From: Actinomadura physcomitrii
GTDB taxonomy: Bacteria > Actinomycetota > Actinomycetes > Streptosporangiales > Streptosporangiaceae
DNA length: 64,000 nucleotides
Assembly (NCBI RefSeq): GCF_008923205.2
Contig: NZ_WBMS02000007.1
Coordinates: 186,001 to 250,000, forward strand
Direction of reading: 5' to 3'
The first letter of the stretch is position 1, and each line of letters starts with the position of its first letter. A program made the translations under genes and the position numbers. The notes beneath the pieces are model-generated. The model was not told where the DNA came from, searched no databases, and saw only the letters and a list, made by a program, of their open reading frames with translations. This document shows, in pieces, positions 37,639 to 45,907 of this stretch.

Positions 37639-37887
37639 TGCAAGGCGCTCGGCGGCAAGGCCGGCAAGCAGATCAAGGTCGTCGCCTTCGACGGCACCCC
37701 GGACGGCATCAAAGCCGTCCAGGACGGCACGCTGAACGCGACCGTCGCGCAGCAGCCCCGGCTGCTCGGCAAGATGGCCGTGGACAGCGCGCTCAAGGCG
37801 GCCAGGGGCGGCGCGCTGGTCGCCAACGCCCCGGTGCCGGTGAAGATCGCCACGCCGGAGAACGCCGCCCAGTTCGCCACACACTAG
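37639..37887 (+). pseudogene. Remnant of a ribose ABC transporter substrate-binding protein (C-terminus only)
   Basis: Translation in the frame ending at TAG 37885 gives KALGGKAGKQIKVVAFDGTPDGIKAVQDGTLNATVAQQPRLLGKMAVDSALKAARGG and a short tail, the C-terminal lobe of RbsB-type sugar-binding proteins. Only about 80 of the expected 320 residues remain. There is no start codon, ribosome site or signal peptide, and similarity stops abruptly near 37640, just after the 70-residue gene. The ribokinase gene starts 12 bp after it, so this is the scar of an rbs transport operon whose ATPase, permease and most of the binding protein were deleted. Confidence 0.8.
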
Positions 37888-37899
37888 AAGGGGAGTCCC

Positions 37900-38802
37900 G
37901 TGCCGGATCAGTACGACGTCGTCGTGGTCGGCTCGGTCAACGCGGACCTGGTGGTCGGCGTCGACCGGAGGCCCGCGCCGGGGGAGACCGTCCTCGGCTC
38001 CGACCTCGCCACCCACCCGGGCGGCAAGGGCGCCAACCAGGCGGTCGCCGCCGCCCGGCTCGGCGGGCGGGTCGGGATCGTCGGCCGGATCGGCGACGAC
38101 GGGCACGGCGCGCTGCTGCGCGACGCGCTCGCCGGCGCCGGCGTCGACCTCGCGCACCTGGCGGTCACGCCCGGCCCGAGCGGCGTCGCGCTGATCACGG
38201 TAGGGCCGGACGGCGACAACAGCATCATCGTCTCGCCCGGCGCCAACGCCCGGCTGACCCCCGGCGACGTCGCCGCGGCCGGCGACATGATCGCCGCCGC
38301 GTCCGTGGTGACGTTCCAGCTCGAGGTGCCGATGCCCGCGATCGAGGCCGCCGCCCGCGCGGCGGCCTCCGCGGGCGCCCGGGTCGTGCTGAACCTGTCG
38401 CCGACCGCACCCGTCCCGGACGAGGTCCTCGCGCTCTGCGACCCGCTCGTGGTCAACGAGCACGAGGCCGCGTGGCTGCTCGGCGACGCCGGCGCCGCGT
38501 CCCCTGACGACATGGCCAGGGCGCTGCTGCGCTCCGGCCCCCGCTCGGCCGTCATCACCCTCGGCCCCGGCGGCGCCGTCGTCGCCGACGCCGACGGCAC
38601 GGCCGCCGTCCCATCGCCGAAGGTGGAGGCGGTCGACACCACCGGAGCGGGCGACGCGTTCACCGCAGCCCTCTGCCTGCGCCTCGCCCGCGGCGACTCC
38701 CTGCCGGACGCGGCCCGCTACGCCGCCCGCGTCGGCGCCGCCGCCGTCCGCAGGCCCGGTGCCCAGACCAGCTACCCCGCCCCCGACGAGCTGCCACGCT
38801 GA
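37900..38802 (+). CDS. rbsK: Ribokinase (PfkB family)
   Basis: 300 residues from GTG 37900 with GAAGGGGAG upstream. Phosphorylates D-ribose to ribose 5-phosphate with ATP in the cytoplasm. PfkB signatures: N-terminal VVVGSVNADLVVGVDRRPAPGET and HPGGKGANQAVAAARLGG, and the C-terminal anion-hole motif DTTGAGDAFTAALCLRLA with the catalytic Asp (about residue 252). NLSPTAPVP and PLVVNEHEA are typical ribokinase loops. It sits directly behind the rbsB remnant and is intact, so the kinase outlived the transporter; ribose could still come from nucleosides. Confidence 0.92.
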   Translation: MPDQYDVVVVGSVNADLVVGVDRRPAPGETVLGSDLATHPGGKGANQAVAAARLGGRVGIVGRIGDDGHGALLRDALAGAGVDLAHLAVTPGPSGVALITVGPDGDNSIIVSPGANARLTPGDVAAAGDMIAAASVVTFQLEVPMPAIEAAARAAASAGARVVLNLSPTAPVPDEVLALCDPLVVNEHEAAWLLGDAGAASPDDMARALLRSGPRSAVITLGPGGAVVADADGTAAVPSPKVEAVDTTGAGDAFTAALCLRLARGDSLPDAARYAARVGAAAVRRPGAQTSYPAPDELPR

Positions 38803-38825
38803 CCGTCCGGCCGCGGGGGGTCAGC
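38798..38825. terminator. Hairpin between convergent rbsK and PH-domain genes
   Basis: GCTGACC and GGTCAGC form a 7-bp stem around a 14-base GC-rich loop and cover both stop codons. It is a plausible shared terminator, weaker than the two in the glycosidase locus. Confidence 0.45.
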
Positions 38826-39249
38826 GGGTGGTGCGGGCGCGCAGGCGGTAGAGGTCGTCGGCCACGTCGTGGACGTCGGCGCCGAGGTCGAACGCGCTGA
38901 ACAGGTGCAGGTCGTCGGCGGTCTCGATCTCCAGCATCCGGGTGTGCAGCAGCAGCCGGCGCCGCTCGTCCACCCGGATCGCCGTCACCGCCTCCCAGGG
39001 GACGCGGCGGTGCCCCGCGTAGCCGGTGACGACCGTCACGCCGTCCCGGTCGGCGGCCACCCGCACGGGCGCGAGCAGGTCCCGCAGCGCGACCGCCGCG
39101 AGGCCCAGCGCCGCGACGCCCGCCAGCAGCAGCCGCTCGTCGTCGCCGCCGCTGAGCGCGGCCAGCGCCGCGACCGCGGCGGCCGCCGCGCACTTGGCCG
39201 CGACGACCTTGGGCGGCACCCGCCAGCGCCGCGCCTCCCGCCCGTCCAT
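38821..39249 (-). CDS. PH domain-containing membrane protein
   Basis: 142 residues. Two hydrophobic segments at about 15-33 and 41-58 are followed by a bacterial PH-like domain: [56 protein letters not shown]. This layout is common in actinobacterial small membrane proteins of unknown role. Divergent from the phosphatase gene with an 86-bp gap. Confidence 0.75.
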   Translation of the reverse strand: MDGREARRWRVPPKVVAAKCAAAAAVAALAALSGGDDERLLLAGVAALGLAAVALRDLLAPVRVAADRDGVTVVTGYAGHRRVPWEAVTAIRVDERRRLLLHTRMLEIETADDLHLFSAFDLGADVHDVADDLYRLRARTTR

Positions 39250-39335
39250 GCGCCCACCGTAGTGGTAAGCGTGTTCCGTCCGGTGAAGGCCGGTCTGGCG
39301 TTCCCGCCGCGCGGGTGTCCGATACCGTCGAGGAC

Positions 39336-40280
39336 ATGCGACTCGGCGTGCTGGACGTGGGCTCGAACACGGTGCACCTCCTGGTGGTGGACGCCCATCT
39401 GGGGGCCCGCCCGCTGCCCGCGTTCTCCCACAAGGCGGAACTGCGGCTCGCCGCGCACCTGGAGGACGGCGACCGGCTGTCGGAGCGGGGCGAGCGGCTG
39501 CTCCGCGAGTTCGTCGACGAGGCCCTGCAGATCGCCGAGGACAAGGGCGTCGAGGACCTGGTCGCGTTCGCCACCTCCGCGATCCGCGACGCCGCCAACG
39601 GCGAGGAGATCCTCGACCGGATCCGCACGGAGAAGCGGATCGGCATCGACGTGCTGTCCGGCGAGGACGAGGCGCGGCTGACGTTCCTCGCCGTCCGCCG
39701 CTGGTTCGGCTGGTCGTCCGGGCGGCTGCTGGTGGTCGACATCGGCGGCGGCTCCCTGGAGATCGCGTCCGGCATCGACGAGGAGCCGGACGCGGCGTTC
39801 TCGCTGCCGCTCGGCGCGGGCCGCCTCACCCGCGACTGGCTCACCGCCGACCCGCCGCCCTCCGACGAGGTCCGCGCGCTGCGCCGGCACGTCCGCGCGG
39901 AGATCGCCCGGCACGTCGGGGAGGTGTCCCGGTACGGGCCCGCCGACCACGCGGTGGCGACGTCCAAGACGTTCCGGCAGCTCGCCCGGATCGCGGGTGC
40001 GGCGCCCTCGGCCGATGGACCGTACCAGCGGCGCGTCCTGCAGGACTCCGACCTCACCGACTGGGCCGACAAGCTCGCGCAGCTGACGTCCGCCGAGCGC
40101 GCGGAGCTGCCGGGGGTGTCGGAGTCGCGGGCGCCGCAGCTGCTCGCCGGCGCGATCGTGGCGGACGCGGCGATGGACCTGTTCGAGCTGAAGGAGCTGG
40201 AGATCTGCCCCTGGGCGCTGCGCGAGGGCGTCATCCTGCGGCGCATCGACCACGCGTCGCCCCTCGGGACGGGCCGCTAG
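39336..40280 (+). CDS. Ppx/GppA family phosphatase
   Basis: 314 residues from ATG 39336, where the protein reads [19 protein letters not shown], the phosphate-1 motif of the ASKHA fold. GTG 39315 is in frame but has no ribosome site. Further motifs: [37 protein letters not shown] and the phosphate-2 loop [14 protein letters not shown]. The family hydrolyses polyphosphate termini or (p)ppGpp. Length matches the short actinobacterial members, which lack the C-terminal HD domain. Actinobacteria usually have two paralogues, and I cannot tell which this is. Confidence 0.9.
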   Translation: MRLGVLDVGSNTVHLLVVDAHLGARPLPAFSHKAELRLAAHLEDGDRLSERGERLLREFVDEALQIAEDKGVEDLVAFATSAIRDAANGEEILDRIRTEKRIGIDVLSGEDEARLTFLAVRRWFGWSSGRLLVVDIGGGSLEIASGIDEEPDAAFSLPLGAGRLTRDWLTADPPPSDEVRALRRHVRAEIARHVGEVSRYGPADHAVATSKTFRQLARIAGAAPSADGPYQRRVLQDSDLTDWADKLAQLTSAERAELPGVSESRAPQLLAGAIVADAAMDLFELKELEICPWALREGVILRRIDHASPLGTGR

Positions 40281-40305
40281 GCGGGCCGGTTTCCGCCGCG
40301 CGGGC

Positions 40306-42396
40306 TCACGACCAGCTCGGATGGCCGAGGACGTGGCCGGCGGGGGTGAGGACGCGGTCGCCGGTGCCGTCGGCGCGGACGGCGTGGATCACCGGCGCGG
40401 CGACCGGGCCGCGGACGTAGCAGAGCCAGCGGCCGTTGCGGGACCAGCCCGGGTCCATGTCGTGCAGGCCGCCGGTGGTGAGGGCGCGCGCGTTGGATCC
40501 GTCGGCGTTCATCACCCAGATCTCGCTGGTCGCGGACGGCCCGCGGGTATAGGCGATCTTCGTGCCGTCCGGCGACCATTCGGGGTCGACGGAGCGGACG
40601 CCGTCCTTCGTCAGCCGCGTCCAGGCCCGGGACGGGTGGTCGGGGTCGAGGGTGTAGATCTGCTCGGCGCCGTCCTTCTTGCTCCAGAAGGCGATCCGCC
40701 CGGTGGACGACCACATCGGGTCGTCCTTCGCCGAGCCGTCGTCGGTCAGCCGGGTGACCGCACCGGTGGCGAGGGCGACGGTGTAGATCTGGCGGGTGCC
40801 GCCGGAGCCGCCCATGTAGGCCAGGCGGGTGCCGTCGGGCGACCAGGTCACCCGGCCGCCCGCGATGTCGGCGACCTTGTGCACGCCGCTGCCGTCGGCG
40901 TTCATGACCTGCGCGGACGTGGCTCCGTCGACCGTGCGGGTGAACGCGATGTACTTGCCGTCCGGCGACCGCTCCGGGAGCACGTCGCAGGCGGGCCCGC
41001 CGACGAGCGTGGTGGGCGCGGCGGCGCCGGGCGTGTAGGTGCCGATGTCGGCGTGGCAGTCCTCCGGCCAGCCGGAGGCGGTGTCGATCCGCACCAGCAT
41101 CGGCTCGGCCGGGAACCCGGTGGCGACGGCGCCCGTGTTGGACCCGCGGTGGTCGTCGTCGGGGCGGGTGAGGAAGTAGGCGCCGGCGGCCGCGACGAGG
41201 ACGACCGCGAGCGCAGCCGCCCCGATCAGCGGCGCGCGCCGGACGCGCCGGAGGGGAGGCGGGGCCGTCCCGTGGGACGGCGTCGTCGGGGCGTGCGGGA
41301 GCTGCTGCAGGCGCTCGCTCTCGGGGGACGGCGCGGTCTGGGCGAGCTCGTTCGCGGGCGCGGTCGCCGGATGCGGCACCGGCCCCGCGCCCACGCCGCC
41401 GCCGGGTGACCCGGGCACCGGAACCGCGCCGCCGGCCGGCGGGTGCGGCATCGGCGCCGCGCCGCCCGCGTCGCGGGACGTCACGTCCGGGCGCGGCACC
41501 GGCGGCGTCGTCCACGACGCGCCGAGGGTGTGCGACACGTCGGCGTCTCCGGCCCCGCCGACCAGGGCGAGCAGCAGGTCGCGGGCGCTCGGCCGCTGCT
41601 CGGGGTCCTTGCGCAGCGCGGACCGCACCAGCCGCGACAGCGGCTCCGGCAGCTCGCCGAGCTCCGGTTCGGCGTGCACGGCGCGCGCCGCCAGCAACTC
41701 GAAGGAGCCCTGCCCGAACGGGTTGCGCCCCGACGCGGCGAAGGCGACCAGGCAGCCCCACGCGAACACGTCCACCGCCGTGGTGATCCGGTTCGCGGTG
41801 ATCTGCTCGGGAGCGAACCAGCCGGGGGTGCCGACGACCTGCCCCGTCCGGGTGTGCGAGGACGCCGCGTCCAGCGCCCGCGCGATGCCGAAGTCGATCA
41901 CGCGGGGGCCGGAGATGGACAGCAGCACGTTGCTGGGCTTGAGGTCGCGGTGCACGAGGCCCGCGCTGTGGATCGCGACGAGCGCGGCGGCGACGCCCAC
42001 CGCGACGCCGTGCAGCATGCCGGGCGACAGCGGCCCGGTGCCGGTGACGTGGTCGAGCAGCGAAGGGCCCTCGATGTACTCGGTGACCATGTAGGCCAGG
42101 CCGAGGTCCTCGCCGTGCTCCAGGACCTGCGCGGTGCAGAACGACGCGACCCGCTCGGCGTTCGCGGCCTCGTCGTGGAAGCGGGCGAGGAACACCTTGT
42201 TGCCCGCGAGGTCCGGGCGGACGACCTTCACCGCGACGGCCCGGCCGCCGGGGTCGCGGCCGAGGTACACCGCGCCCATCCCGCCCTCGCCGATCCGCGC
42301 CTCGATGCGGTACCGGCCGACCCGCGTCGGATCGTCCGGCCCGAGCTCGCGGGGTGCCGGCGCGGCGGCCCGCGGACGCGACAGTGGGCTCTCCAT
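40306..42396 (-). CDS. Ser/Thr protein kinase with transmembrane segment and TolB-like propeller
   Basis: 696 residues. Kinase domain about 28-280: glycine loop GEGGMGAVYLG, K57 (AVKVV), HRDLKPSN with D151, DFG at 168-170, GTPGWFAPEQ. Then a Pro/Ala-rich juxtamembrane linker (about 290-385), one transmembrane helix at about 389-409, and an extracellular domain of WD40/TolB repeats (LPERSPDGKYIAFTR, VTWSPDGTRLAYMG, DPEWSPDGTKIAYTRG, DPGWSRNGRWLCYVRG). PknB-like kinases usually carry PASTA domains, so here a beta-propeller is the likely sensor. It lies downstream of dnaE2 on the same strand with a 123-bp gap, so it is probably transcribed on its own. Confidence 0.92.
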   Translation of the reverse strand: MESPLSRPRAAAPAPRELGPDDPTRVGRYRIEARIGEGGMGAVYLGRDPGGRAVAVKVVRPDLAGNKVFLARFHDEAANAERVASFCTAQVLEHGEDLGLAYMVTEYIEGPSLLDHVTGTGPLSPGMLHGVAVGVAAALVAIHSAGLVHRDLKPSNVLLSISGPRVIDFGIARALDAASSHTRTGQVVGTPGWFAPEQITANRITTAVDVFAWGCLVAFAASGRNPFGQGSFELLAARAVHAEPELGELPEPLSRLVRSALRKDPEQRPSARDLLLALVGGAGDADVSHTLGASWTTPPVPRPDVTSRDAGGAAPMPHPPAGGAVPVPGSPGGGVGAGPVPHPATAPANELAQTAPSPESERLQQLPHAPTTPSHGTAPPPLRRVRRAPLIGAAALAVVLVAAAGAYFLTRPDDDHRGSNTGAVATGFPAEPMLVRIDTASGWPEDCHADIGTYTPGAAAPTTLVGGPACDVLPERSPDGKYIAFTRTVDGATSAQVMNADGSGVHKVADIAGGRVTWSPDGTRLAYMGGSGGTRQIYTVALATGAVTRLTDDGSAKDDPMWSSTGRIAFWSKKDGAEQIYTLDPDHPSRAWTRLTKDGVRSVDPEWSPDGTKIAYTRGPSATSEIWVMNADGSNARALTTGGLHDMDPGWSRNGRWLCYVRGPVAAPVIHAVRADGTGDRVLTPAGHVLGHPSWS

Positions 42397-42519
42397 CGGC
42401 GATCAGCCTTTCGCAGGAGCCGCGCCTTGGCGGCCGCCCCCGACGGCGGCACGCGACCCTCTCCGTACAACGATGACACACATCGGACGCGCCGGGCAGG
42501 GCTCGGGTTCGGACTCGCG

Positions 42520-45500
42520 TCAGTGGAAGTTGCGGGCGCGGACCTTGCCGGGGACGGGGAGGCGGCGCAGCCGGGCGGCGCGCACGTTGGTGACGCCGTC
42601 GGCGCGTTCGAGGCGCCCGCCGACCAGCAGCGCCTGCGAGTCGACGGCGAGGCCGCGGTGCCGCTGGAACACCTGCGGCGGGCAGACGACGTTGATGATG
42701 CCGGTCTCGTCCTCCAGCGTCATGAACACGATGCCGCCGGCGGTCGGCGGGCGCTGCCGGTGGGTGACCAGGCCCGCGACGAGGACGTTGGTGCCGGACG
42801 GCGTCGCGGCGAGGCGCCGCGAGGACAGGGCGCCGAGCTCGTCGAGGGCGTCCCGGACGTGCGCGACGGGATGGGTGTGCGAGACGCCGGTGGCCCACAG
42901 GTCGGCGAGGGTCTCCTCGATCGGCGTCATCGGCGGCAGCGCGGGGGCCGCCGCGCCGGGCGTGACGCCTTCGAGCCGCCCGGGGCCGGTGCCGGCGAGC
43001 GCGCCCGCCGCCCACAGCGCCTCGCGCCGCGTCATGCCGAGGCAGCCGAACGCCCCGGCGGTCGCGAGCGCCTCCAGCGCCGCCGCCGGAAGCGGGACGC
43101 GCCGGGCCAGGTCCTCCATGCTGGTGTAGGGGCGTCCGGCGGCGATCAGCTCGGCGGTGTCCTCGCCGAGGTTGCGGATGCCGGCGAGGCCGGCGCGGAT
43201 CGCGGGCTGCGGCGCGGCGGGCGCGTGCGGATGGTCCGACGCCACCTCGATGGGCTCTTCCAGCGTGGGGTGGACGCCGCTGGCGTTGATGTCGACGCCG
43301 CGGACGACGACGCCGTGCCGCCGTGCGTCCGCCAGCAGCGACTGCGAGCTGTAGAACCCCATCGGCTGGTTGCGGACGAGCGCCGCGGTGAACGCGGCGG
43401 GGAAGTGCCGCTTCAGCCAGGCGCTCGCGTACACCAGGTGCGCGAAGCTCTGCGCGTGCGACTCGGGGAACCCGAACCCGGTGAAGCCGAGGATCTTCTC
43501 GTAGACGCTCTCGGCGGTGCCGGCGGGGATGCCGCGCTCGGCCATCCCGGCGAGCAGCCGCGCGCGGAGCCGTTCGACGCGTTCGGGCGCGCGCTTGGCG
43601 CCCATCGCTTGCCGCAGCTGGTCGGCCTCGTTCGGGGTGAAGCCGGCGCAGTCCACGGCGAGCTGCATCATCTGCTCCTGGAACAGCGGGACGCCGAGCG
43701 TCCGGCGCAGCGCGGGCTCCATCAGCGGATGCGGGCACGTCGCCGGTTCGAGGCCCTTGCGGCGCCGCAGGTACGGGTGGACGGACCCGCCCTGGATCGG
43801 GCCCGGCCGGATCAGCGCGACCTCCACCACCAGGTCGTAGAACTCGCGGGGCCGCAGCCTGGGCAGCGTCGCCATCTGCGCGCGGGACTCGACCTGGAAC
43901 ACCCCGACGGTGTCGGCGTCGCACAGCATGTCGTAGACCTCGGGGTCCTCCGGCGGGATCGACTGGAGGTCGTGCCGCTGCCCGTGGTGCTCGGCGACGA
44001 GGTCGAAGCAGTCGTGCAGCGCCGCGAGCATGCCGAGGCCGAGCAGGTCGAACTTCACCAGGCCGGCCGCCGCGCAGTCGTCCTTGTCCCACTGCAGGAC
44101 GCTGCGGCCCGGCATCGTCGCCCACTCGATCGGGCAGACCTCGCCGACGGGGCGGTCCGCGATGACCATGCCGCCGGAGTGGATGCCGAGGTGGCGCGGC
44201 AGCGTCAGCATCCGGCCCGCCAGCTCCATGACGGGCGCCGGGATGCCGGTCTCCGACCCGACCGGGTCGCGCGGGTCGATGCTCTTGGACCACGCGTCCT
44301 GCTGGCCGGGGGAGAACCCGAGCGCGCGCGCCGCGTCCCGGACGGCCATGCGCGGCCGGTAGCTGATGACGTTCGCGACCTGCGCGGTGCACTCCCGCCC
44401 GTACTTGCGGTAGACGTACTGGATGGCCTCCTCGCGGCGCTTGTGCTCGATGTCGAGGTCGATGTCGGGCGGGCCGTCGCGGCCGGGGGACAGGAACCGC
44501 TCGAACAGCAGCCCGTGCCGGACGGCGTCGACGCCGGTGATGCCGAGCGCGTAGCAGACCGCGGAGTTCGCCGCCGACCCGCGCCCCTGGCACAGGATTC
44601 CCTTGCTCCGGCAGAACTCCACGATGTCGTGGACGATCAGGAAGTAGCCGGGGAAGTTCAGCTGCTCGATGACGTCGAGCTCTTTCGCGATCTGCGCGTA
44701 CGCGCCCGACACCCGCTCGCGGTCCGGCGGCCCATACCGCTTGAGCGCGCCCTCCTTCACCAGGTGCCGCAGCCAACTCGCCTCGTTGTGGCCGTCCGGG
44801 ACGGGCCAGTCGGGCAGCCGGGGCGCGACGACGCCGAACCCGAACCGGCATTCGCGTCCCAGCTCCACCGTGCGCTCCAGCACGCCGGGGAAGCGCGCCA
44901 GCCGCGCCGCCATCTCCGCGCCGCTGCGCAGGTGCGCGGTGCCGCTCGCGGGCAGCCAGCCGACCATGTCGTCCATGCTGCGGCGCGCCCGCACCGCCGC
45001 CATCGCCTGCGCGAGGCGCGCGTCGCCGCCGGGCGCGGCGAAGTGCACGTTGTTGGACGCGACGACGCCCGCCCCGACCCGGGCGGCCAGCGCGAACAGG
45101 GCGTCGTTGCGCTCGTCGTCGTCCGGCTGGTCGTGGTCGACCAGCTCGACGAACACGTTCTCGCGGCCGAACATCTCGATCATCCGCCGCAGTTCCCGCT
45201 CCGCCGCGTCCGGGCCGCCGGACTCCAGCGCCGCCGGGACCGGGCCCTTGCGGCACCCGGTCAGCACCGCCCACTGCCCGCCGTGCGCGCCGGCGAGCGC
45301 GTCCAGGTCGTACACCGGACGGCCCTTGCGCCCGCCCGCGAGCTGCGCCCCGGTGATCGCCGAGCAGAGCCGCCCGTACCCCTCCGGTCCTCTGGCCAGG
45401 ACGAGCAGGTGCCGGCCCGCCGGGTCGGGCTCCCCGGTCTGCGGTCCCGGCAGTCCGAGGCTCAGCTCCGCGCCGAACACCGTCCCGATGCCCGACTCGC

Positions 45501-45789
45501 GCGCCGCCTGCGCGAACTGGACCGCGCCGTACATCCCGTCGTGGTCGGTGACCGCCATCGTCTCGACGCCCAGCCGCGCGGCCTCCGCGACCAGCGCGTC
45601 CGGGGAGCTGGCGCCGTCGAGGAAGCTGAACGACGAGTGGACGTGCAGCTCCGCCCACGGCACGCCGACCTCCGCGCGCCGCGGCGCCTCGGCCTCGTCC
45701 GGCACCTCCTCCGCCGCGCGCCCACCAGACCGCCAAGACAGCCTCTCCTCGAACTCCCCCCAGGAGATCGCCGGATTAAACCACCCCAC
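42520..45789 (-). CDS. dnaE2: Error-prone DNA polymerase DnaE2
   Basis: 1089 residues, alpha-type (C family) polymerase for mutagenic SOS translesion synthesis. The start is set at GTG 45789 (VGWFNPAISWGEFEERLSW, the usual DnaE2 N-terminus). The frame stays open upstream only because it runs through the poly-C/G tract. PHP domain with ELHVHSSFSFLDGASSPD; polymerase core with GRGSAANSAVCYALG and PPDIDLDIEHKRREEAIQYV (catalytic Asp residues); then EFYDLVVEVALIRPGPIQGG and FPESHAQSFAHLVYASAWLK; C-terminal OB fold (GIVFMTLEDETGIINVV). It lacks the extended tail of replicative DnaE1. Third gene of the SOS cassette behind imuA' and imuB. Confidence 0.93.
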   Translation of the reverse strand: MGWFNPAISWGEFEERLSWRSGGRAAEEVPDEAEAPRRAEVGVPWAELHVHSSFSFLDGASSPDALVAEAARLGVETMAVTDHDGMYGAVQFAQAARESGIGTVFGAELSLGLPGPQTGEPDPAGRHLLVLARGPEGYGRLCSAITGAQLAGGRKGRPVYDLDALAGAHGGQWAVLTGCRKGPVPAALESGGPDAAERELRRMIEMFGRENVFVELVDHDQPDDDERNDALFALAARVGAGVVASNNVHFAAPGGDARLAQAMAAVRARRSMDDMVGWLPASGTAHLRSGAEMAARLARFPGVLERTVELGRECRFGFGVVAPRLPDWPVPDGHNEASWLRHLVKEGALKRYGPPDRERVSGAYAQIAKELDVIEQLNFPGYFLIVHDIVEFCRSKGILCQGRGSAANSAVCYALGITGVDAVRHGLLFERFLSPGRDGPPDIDLDIEHKRREEAIQYVYRKYGRECTAQVANVISYRPRMAVRDAARALGFSPGQQDAWSKSIDPRDPVGSETGIPAPVMELAGRMLTLPRHLGIHSGGMVIADRPVGEVCPIEWATMPGRSVLQWDKDDCAAAGLVKFDLLGLGMLAALHDCFDLVAEHHGQRHDLQSIPPEDPEVYDMLCDADTVGVFQVESRAQMATLPRLRPREFYDLVVEVALIRPGPIQGGSVHPYLRRRKGLEPATCPHPLMEPALRRTLGVPLFQEQMMQLAVDCAGFTPNEADQLRQAMGAKRAPERVERLRARLLAGMAERGIPAGTAESVYEKILGFTGFGFPESHAQSFAHLVYASAWLKRHFPAAFTAALVRNQPMGFYSSQSLLADARRHGVVVRGVDINASGVHPTLEEPIEVASDHPHAPAAPQPAIRAGLAGIRNLGEDTAELIAAGRPYTSMEDLARRVPLPAAALEALATAGAFGCLGMTRREALWAAGALAGTGPGRLEGVTPGAAAPALPPMTPIEETLADLWATGVSHTHPVAHVRDALDELGALSSRRLAATPSGTNVLVAGLVTHRQRPPTAGGIVFMTLEDETGIINVVCPPQVFQRHRGLAVDSQALLVGGRLERADGVTNVRAARLRRLPVPGKVRARNFH

Positions 45790-45805
45790 AGCCCACCCCC
45801 GACCA

Positions 45806-45904
<99 letters not shown>

Positions 45905-45907
45905 GAG

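Noticed and set aside
40277..45736. An 1819-codon frame on the - strand covering kinase and dnaE2
   Set aside because: Low-complexity Arg/Gly/Pro translation in a different frame from the recognisable kinase and polymerase; a shadow.
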